Assembly (NCBI GenBank): GCA_026984385.1
Contig: JALSSH010000410.1
Span: 1 to 9,660, forward strand
Origin: Ardenticatenia bacterium
GTDB lineage: Bacteria; Chloroflexota; Anaerolineae; Aggregatilineales; Aggregatilineaceae
Length of the DNA: 9,660 bases
Reading direction: 5' to 3'
Shown here: positions 5,388 through 9,660 of the stretch, one piece after another
Layout of the letters: every line of letters begins with the position of its first letter
Numbering within the stretch: the stretch's first letter is position 1
The notes under the pieces: model-generated
What the model saw: only the letters and a program-made list of their open reading frames with translations
Databases searched by the model: none
What the model was told of the DNA's origin: nothing
Position numbers and translations under genes: made by a program

Positions 5388-6738
5388 ACCCGACGAACCC
5401 ACCAGCACGTGCCCGATCTGCGGCGGGGTAGGGTTTGTCACCTACGATCTGCCGATTGACCATCCGGACTTCGGGCGGGCGTTCCCTTGTGACTGCCAAC
5501 GAGACAAACTCGAGGAACACAAAGCGGCACGGCTGCGAGCTTTGAGCCATTTAGACGTGGTGGCGGACAAAACGTTTGAAACGTTCGACCGTCGCCCCCT
5601 GCATTACACCCCAGAGCAAGTCGTCTTGCTGCAAGAATGCTATTCTCGGGCGCGCGAGTACGCCGAGATGCCGGAAGGTTGGCTGCTCTTCCAGGGCAAT
5701 TACGGCAGCGGCAAAACGCACCTGGCGATAGCCATTGCCAACCACCGCCTCGCACAAGGCGACGACGTGCTTTTTATGACCACACCGGATTTATTGGATC
5801 ACTTGCGCGCCACATACGGCCCTTCGGCAGATATCGAGTACGACGAACTTTTTGAGCGCGTGCGCAATGCCTCGCTTCTGGTGCTCGACGATCTGGGCAC
5901 AGAAAGCCCCACTCCCTGGGCGCAAGAAAAGCTCTTCCAACTGCTCAACCATCGCTATTTACATCGGTTGCCGACGGTGCTCACGATGAATTTGGACACG
6001 GCGCAACTGGACCCGCGCTTGCGCAGTCGGCTTGGCGATCGGGGGCTGGTGCGGCGCGTAGATATGGAGTTGCCGGACTATCGCACCGGTGGGGTGGCCG
6101 TAGAGGAAGATTTTTTCGCGGGGCTGGGGCTATACGGGGAGATTTGGCTTTACAAGGAAATGACGTTTGTCACATTCGACGCCCGCAGCAACGAACTCCC
6201 CTCCAAAGAACGGCGCAACCTGGCACAAGCGTTGGAGCTGGCCCGTCAGTGGGCACATACGCCGGACGGGTGGCTGGCCTTTTTGGGTGAACATGGCTGC
6301 GGTAAAACACACTTGGCGGCGGCCATTGCCAATTATCGCCACGATAAATTTGGCGAGCCGGTGATGATGGTGACTGTTCCGGATTTGCTGGACTATCTGC
6401 GTGCGGCCTTCAGCACATCCACGACCCTCGGCTTTACACGCCGTTTCCACGAAATCCGCACCGCGCCGCTTTTGATATTAGACCAGCTCGATCTGACCAA
6501 CGCTTCGCCCTGGTCGCTAGAAAAAATCCGCCAGATCGTGAACTATCGCTACCTCACAAAAATGCCGACGGTTTTCACCACCACGCAGAGCTTGGAATCG
6601 CTAGACCCCTTGATCGGCAGCCGCCTTTTAGATTCGCGTTTATGTCGGGTGTTTTCGATCCTTGCGCCGGATTACGCAGGTGGGCCAACGACCAAAGCGC
6701 AAGTGCGCCGTCGCCGGCAACCGCCGAGCCTTCACTGA
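5308..6738 (+). CDS. DnaC/DnaI-like helicase loader with zinc finger and two tandem AAA+ modules
   Basis: A 476-residue protein, about twice the usual length of DnaC or DnaI. The N-terminus has a Cys4 zinc-binding pattern, CPICGG to CDC (C35, C38, C61, C63), as in DnaI-type loaders. Module 1 has TFETFDRR (89 on), Walker A GNYGSGKT (130-137), Walker B VLDD (192-195), sensor-1-like TMN (226-228) and RSRLGDRGL with a presumed arginine finger. Module 2 repeats the pattern about 197 residues later: TFVTFDAR (286 on), Walker A GEHGCGKT (327-334), but LDQ (391-393) replaces the Walker B LDD, Thr426 replaces the sensor-1 Asn, and SRLLDSRL is retained. Module 2 may therefore bind but not hydrolyse ATP. 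The GTG at 5308 is chosen because GGAAGGG (5294-5300) lies 7 nt upstream and no other start occurs before the zinc finger; it overlaps the DnaD-like gene by 80 nt. The likely role is loading DnaB onto DNA. An IstB-like transposition helper is unlikely because no transposase is adjacent. Confidence 0.85.
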   Translation: MEPLNNPLKRIATGISRGNTPTTSNTEPDEPTSTCPICGGVGFVTYDLPIDHPDFGRAFPCDCQRDKLEEHKAARLRALSHLDVVADKTFETFDRRPLHYTPEQVVLLQECYSRAREYAEMPEGWLLFQGNYGSGKTHLAIAIANHRLAQGDDVLFMTTPDLLDHLRATYGPSADIEYDELFERVRNASLLVLDDLGTESPTPWAQEKLFQLLNHRYLHRLPTVLTMNLDTAQLDPRLRSRLGDRGLVRRVDMELPDYRTGGVAVEEDFFAGLGLYGEIWLYKEMTFVTFDARSNELPSKERRNLAQALELARQWAHTPDGWLAFLGEHGCGKTHLAAAIANYRHDKFGEPVMMVTVPDLLDYLRAAFSTSTTLGFTRRFHEIRTAPLLILDQLDLTNASPWSLEKIRQIVNYRYLTKMPTVFTTTQSLESLDPLIGSRLLDSRLCRVFSILAPDYAGGPTTKAQVRRRRQPPSLH

Positions 6739-6741
6739 TCC

Positions 6742-6787
6742 TTGCACAAAGAACTAACCCCGTGTCACCAAGCGGGTTTGTGTGCAA
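6742..6787 (+). terminator. Possible 3' hairpin of the replication cluster
   Basis: TTGCACA (6742-6748) pairs perfectly with TGTGCAA (6781-6787), and inside it AACCC (6756-6760) pairs with GGGTT (6774-6778). It starts 3 nt after the loader stop codon. There is no T-run after it, so termination is uncertain; it may instead protect the mRNA end. Confidence 0.4.
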
Positions 6788-6957
6788 CGTGATTGAATGG
6801 CATCGGTAAAGTTATGCGAGTATCAGCCATTGAACACCTCGCGCCGAACATCATCATTGGACAGGTACAAATCCACACAAATTCATTGCGTGTTTATAGC
6901 TTTTGATCTACACTTCCCCCGTCAGAGATTGCTTACGCCCCTGAAAGAGAGTTTACA
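6788..6957. other. Intergenic region before the zinc-finger gene
   Basis: No supported gene in these 170 nt. A weak promoter guess is TTGCGT (6886-6891), 17 bp and TACACT (6909-6914), which would give a leader of roughly 35-40 nt for the small gene at 6958. The hexamers match consensus only partly. Confidence 0.3.
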
Positions 6958-7104
6958 ATGGCTAAAACAGTTTGCCCGCACTGCGGCAAGGCCCTACCCA
7001 ACTCCGAGAAGCTCGGCTGGCACCTAAGCCGTGAATGCCCGGCTTTGGTCACATTGGCGACATCGGGGAAGAAGGGCGGCAAAGGCGCGCGACCGCAACG
7101 GTAA
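6958..7104 (+). CDS. Small C2HC zinc-finger protein (48 aa)
   Basis: A 48-residue protein with one clear zinc-binding pattern: CPHC (C6, C9), then WHLSREC (H22, C27), spaced C-x2-C-x12-H-x4-C. The last dozen residues are basic and Gly-rich (GKKGGKGARPQR), suggesting a nucleic-acid contact. The spacing and the basic tail recall small DNA- or RNA-binding zinc fingers, but I do not recognise a named family and the function is unknown. The ATG at 6958 is preceded by GAAAGAGAG (6943-6951), a modest ribosome site. An intrinsic terminator starts 32 nt after the stop, supporting an independent short transcription unit. It is too short to judge by length alone; the intact finger and the terminator are the main support. 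Confidence 0.68.
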   Translation: MAKTVCPHCGKALPNSEKLGWHLSRECPALVTLATSGKKGGKGARPQR

Positions 7105-7136
7105 AACGGGCAAAACATAGGGTGTTGGGAGCGAAG

Positions 7137-7158
7137 ACGGCGTCAGAACGCCGTTTTT
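7137..7158 (+). terminator. Intrinsic terminator after the zinc-finger gene
   Basis: A 7-bp perfect stem, ACGGCGT (7137-7143) with ACGCCGT (7148-7154), encloses a CAGA loop and is followed by a T-run ending at 7158. It ends the small zinc-finger unit and insulates it from the lipoprotein gene. Confidence 0.88.
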
Positions 7159-7184
7159 GCGTTTTGGGGATGGGGCACAGCGTA

Positions 7185-7198
7185 CCTAGCGCCTAGCG
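7185..7198 (+). repeat. Tandem CCTAGCG repeat
   Basis: CCTAGCG occurs twice back to back (7185-7191 and 7192-7198), a few bases before the promoter region of the lipoprotein gene. It may be an operator half-site pair or chance. Confidence 0.3.
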
Positions 7199-7202
7199 AG
7201 CG

Positions 7203-7244
7203 TTGGGCGCGCGCGTTGTACGGGTAGAATGGGCGTTGTACAAT
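7203..7244 (+). promoter_or_regulatory. Promoter region of the lipoprotein gene, two overlapping candidates
   Basis: The better candidate is TTGTAC (7216-7221), 17 bp, then TACAAT (7239-7244; five of six -10 matches). A second is TTGGGC (7203-7208), 16 bp, then TAGAAT (7225-7230). The 9-mer GCGTTGTAC occurs at 7213-7221 and again at 7233-7241, exactly 20 bp apart, overlapping the -35 and -10 of the better candidate. Transcription would start near 7251. The leader contains a 12-codon open frame (7258-7296) with no clear ribosome site. Confidence 0.5.
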
Positions 7245-7317
7245 CAAAGTAGCACTCATGGCAACAGGAGCATACATCGCTTACGGTCTACCTTAATTTG
7301 GGTGAAAGGGTTTCAAA

Positions 7318-9660
7318 ATGACGATGTTACGGCGTTCCACCTGGGGACGCTTGGGATTGCTGTTAATCGTGGTGATGGTCGCACTCTCTGCGTGCAGCCT
7401 GAGCAGCGGGGGCGGTGAAAAGAAAGCCGAAACGCCCACCGCGCCCCCAACCATCACACAGCCGCCGACGCGCACGCCGTTCCCGACCTTTACGCCGTTC
7501 CTTTCGGCTACACCTGCGCAAGGGGGATTCTTGCCCGCCGTGCCAACGGCAACGGCTATCGCGCTTTTGCCAACCTGGACACCGATCCCGCAGGCGCAAC
7601 AGCCAACGGCCACGCCCTACCCCTACGACGTGCGCATCACCTACCCGGTGAGCGGCAGCCAGATCGCGGGGTATATCACGGTGGTGGGCAGCGCCAGCCA
7701 CCCGCGCTTTTTGCAATACGCGCTGGAATGGGGGCCGGACCCGAACCCGGGCAATTTGTGGTATGCGCTGATGCCCCCACGCGCCCAACCCGTGATCAAC
7801 GGCGGGCTGGGGAGTTGGAACACTACCACCATGCAAGACGGCGTCTATCAATTGCGCGTGCACGTGTGGCTGAACGACGGCACAGAAACTTACGCGCTGG
7901 TGACCGGCATTCGTATCTCCAACCGCCAGCCGACCGCCGTCCCTACGCTGACGCCGACGCCGCGCCCCAACACGCCCCCCACCATTGACCCGATCCCCAG
8001 CCAGCAGGTTAACGCAGGCTCGGCGATCACGATTACAGTCACCACCAACGACGCGGACGGGGACGTGGTGAACTTGTTTGCCACCTCTAGCAACAGCGCC
8101 ATCGCCGCCGTCAACGTGATCAGCCCCACTGAGATCAGCGTCACCGGTGTGACGGCAGGCTCGGCGGTGATCACCGTGACGGCTAACGACAACAATGGGG
8201 GGCTGACCAGCACGGCATTTATCGTCACAGTGGAAGGGCTGAACCAGGCCCCGACGATCAGCCCGATTTTGGCTCAAACGCTCAACGTAGGGCAAACGCT
8301 GGACGTGCCCATCGCCGCCAGCGACCCGGACGGCGACCCGCTGACTGTGAGCGCTGAATCTGACAACGCGGGCATTGTGACCGCAGTGGCGCTCAACGTA
8401 ACCACCGTGCGGTTGGTCGGCGTCAGCGTGGGGTCGGCTAACGTCACGGTGACCGTCAGCGACGACAAAGGCGCGACCGTGCGCACGACGTTTTTGGTCA
8501 CAGTCGGCGAACCGAACCGCCCACCGGTCGTCAACGCAATCCCCGCCCAAACGCTCAGCGCCGGAGACACGCTCGACGTGCCCTATTCGGCTTACGATCC
8601 GGACGGCGACCCGTTGACCGAGACGGTCAGCTCGGATACCGAAAGCGTGGTCATCGCCACGATTGCGGCGACGGGAACGATCCGCTTGCAAGCGGTCAAC
8701 CCTGGCCCGGCCACCGTTACGCTGACCCTCAGCGATGGGATCAACGCGCCGACATTGGTTACCTTCCCCGTGACGGTGGTGGCGGGCAACATCGCGCCGA
8801 GCATTGACCCGATCCCGCCGCAAACGATGAGCGTAGGCGAAACGCGCGACGTAGCCTACAACGCCATCGATCCGGAAGGCGATCCGCTCACCGCGACGGT
8901 CAGCTCGGACAACGCAGGCGTGGTCACGGCCACGATCAACACCCCGGGCACGATCACGCTCAACGGGATGAGCGCGGGCACGGCTACCGTCACGCTCACC
9001 GTAGACGACGGCCACAACCCGGCGGTTTCCGCCACGTTTACCGTCTCGGTCGCCGAACTCAATCAACCGCCCGCCATTGAGACGATCTTCCCGCAGACAC
9101 TAACCGCTGGGGAAACGCTCGATGTGCCCTACGCCGTGCACGATCCAGAAGGGGACCCACTGACCGAGACGGTCAGCTCAGACAACACAGACGTGGTCAC
9201 GGCAGCGATCAACACATCGGGCACGATCACGCTCACAGGTATCAGCGCGGGCACGGCCACCGTCACGCTCACCGTAGACGACGGCCACAACCCGCCCGTC
9301 AGCCAACCTTTTTCCGTGACGGTCAACGCGCCGAACCAAAGGCCTTCCCTTGAGATCATCCCGCCGCAAACGCTCGAAGTGGGGCAAACACTGGATGTGC
9401 CCTACAACGCCAGCGACCCGGAAGGTGACCCAATCACGGCAACGGTCAGCTCCGACGACCCCAACATCGTGACGGCGGTTATCAACACCCTGGGCGTGAT
9501 CACCTTGACCGGCTTTAGTGCCAATACAACCACGATCACGTTGACGGTCAGCGACGGGATTAGCTCACCGATCAGCACGACCTTTGTGGTCACGGTGATC
9601 CCCGCAGCGCTCACCCCAACGCCGACCACAGTCCCCAACGATCCCCCGAGCGTAGACCCG
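7318..9660 (+). CDS. Secreted lipoprotein with Ig-like module and cadherin-like repeats (3' end outside window)
   Basis: Open from the ATG at 7318 to the right edge (781 codons, incomplete). The N-terminus is a lipoprotein signal: Arg residues, a hydrophobic segment LGLLLIVVMVALSAC, and lipobox L23-S24-A25-C26, so Cys26 should be lipidated and the protein exported and anchored. Residues about 35-100 form a Thr/Pro-rich linker with TPT-type motifs, typical of Chloroflexota surface proteins. Residues about 103-200 resemble the small Ig-like module also found at the C-terminus of penicillin-binding proteins in this phylum, with GSWNTTTMQDGVYQLRVHV. A second TPTP linker precedes at least six repeats of 91 residues with PP-I-P-QT, DPDGDPLT (a Ca-binding-like acidic motif) and TATVTLTVDDG. 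Another TPTPTT linker and the start of a seventh unit follow. No catalytic domain is visible; adhesion or envelope structure is plausible. GAAAGGG lies 8 nt before the ATG; the ATG at 7324 is an alternative start. Confidence 0.88.
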   Translation, partial: MTMLRRSTWGRLGLLLIVVMVALSACSLSSGGGEKKAETPTAPPTITQPPTRTPFPTFTPFLSATPAQGGFLPAVPTATAIALLPTWTPIPQAQQPTATPYPYDVRITYPVSGSQIAGYITVVGSASHPRFLQYALEWGPDPNPGNLWYALMPPRAQPVINGGLGSWNTTTMQDGVYQLRVHVWLNDGTETYALVTGIRISNRQPTAVPTLTPTPRPNTPPTIDPIPSQQVNAGSAITITVTTNDADGDVVNLFATSSNSAIAAVNVISPTEISVTGVTAGSAVITVTANDNNGGLTSTAFIVTVEGLNQAPTISPILAQTLNVGQTLDVPIAASDPDGDPLTVSAESDNAGIVTAVALNVTTVRLVGVSVGSANVTVTVSDDKGATVRTTFLVTVGEPNRPPVVNAIPAQTLSAGDTLDVPYSAYDPDGDPLTETVSSDTESVVIATIAATGTIRLQAVNPGPATVTLTLSDGINAPTLVTFPVTVVAGNIAPSIDPIPPQTMSVGETRDVAYNAIDPEGDPLTATVSSDNAGVVTATINTPGTITLNGMSAGTATVTLTVDDGHNPAVSATFTVSVAELNQPPAIETIFPQTLTAGETLDVPYAVHDPEGDPLTETVSSDNTDVVTAAINTSGTITLTGISAGTATVTLTVDDGHNPPVSQPFSVTVNAPNQRPSLEIIPPQTLEVGQTLDVPYNASDPEGDPITATVSSDDPNIVTAVINTLGVITLTGFSANTTTITLTVSDGISSPISTTFVVTVIPAALTPTPTTVPNDPPSVDP
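7969..9606 (+). repeat. Six tandem 273-bp coding repeats (cadherin/Ig-like units)
   Basis: Units start at 7969, 8242, 8515, 8788, 9061 and 9334, each exactly 273 bp (91 codons) after the last. Unit 1 is the most divergent and lacks the full DPDGDPLT motif. Units 4 and 5 are the most alike: 36 consecutive bases at 8986-9021 are identical to 9259-9294. A seventh unit appears to begin near 9637 after a 30-nt insert encoding a TPTPTT linker. The acidic D-x-D/E-G-D motifs recall calcium-binding cadherin-like domains. Confidence 0.9.

Noticed and set aside
5308..6738. IstB-type transposition ATPase
   Set aside because: The AAA+ fold is similar, but there is no transposase or inverted repeats nearby, and the dnaB and DnaD-domain neighbours point to replication.
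7258..7296. 12-codon leader peptide before the lipoprotein gene
   Set aside because: No clear ribosome site, no attenuator structure and no run of one amino acid.
7363..9066. Large minus-strand open frame
   Set aside because: Mirror of the plus-strand repeat lipoprotein; low-complexity Arg/His-rich product with no domain.
7969..9606. CRISPR-like array
   Set aside because: The repeats are 273-bp coding units in one open frame without spacers.

Overview
The window looks like a chromosomal segment of a Chloroflexota bacterium (Anaerolineae-like). This is inferred from several things together: moderately high G+C; Thr/Pro-rich TPT linkers in a secreted lipoprotein; a replicative helicase gene followed by a DnaD-domain gene and a DnaC-like loader gene; and a tRNA-queuosine mannosyltransferase-like protein. 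No rRNA or tRNA is present to confirm the phylum.

Layout, all genes on the + strand. (1) Positions 2-1771: the 3' part of an M42/M20-like metallopeptidase and, 15 nt later, a DUF3524/QTMAN-type glycosyltransferase. (2) Positions 1772-2179: no convincing protein gene. This stretch holds a strongly self-complementary RNA-like region (about 1843-2010, possibly a 6S-type RNA) and then a good sigma70-type promoter. (3) Positions 2180-2805: a bifunctional-nuclease (DUF151) family protein with a very acidic tail, closed by a textbook terminator. (4) Positions 2860-6738: a replication-initiation cluster. It contains dnaB interrupted by a natural 143-residue mini-intein, a DnaD-domain protein, and an unusual DnaC/DnaI-like protein with a zinc finger and two tandem AAA+ modules, the second of which has degenerate catalytic motifs. 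(5) Positions 6958-7158: a 48-residue C2HC zinc-finger protein with its own terminator. (6) Positions 7318-9660: a secreted lipoprotein running off the right edge, built from an Ig-like module and six or more cadherin-like repeats with an exact 273-bp period.

The dnaB, dnaD-like and dnaC-like genes plausibly make one helicase-loading unit: DnaB is the helicase, the DnaD protein a scaffold at the origin or restart fork, and the zinc-finger tandem ATPase the loader. DnaB becomes functional only after its intein, inserted between the conserved RESG and SIEQDAD segments, splices itself out. The flanking genes have no evident link to replication.

The most distinctive items are the tandem asymmetric loader ATPase, the endonuclease-free DnaB intein, and the unassigned structured RNA region at 1843-2010. 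I do not see a clear, wholly new defence or mobile system here. No CRISPR array, transposase, integrase, tRNA or rRNA was recognised.
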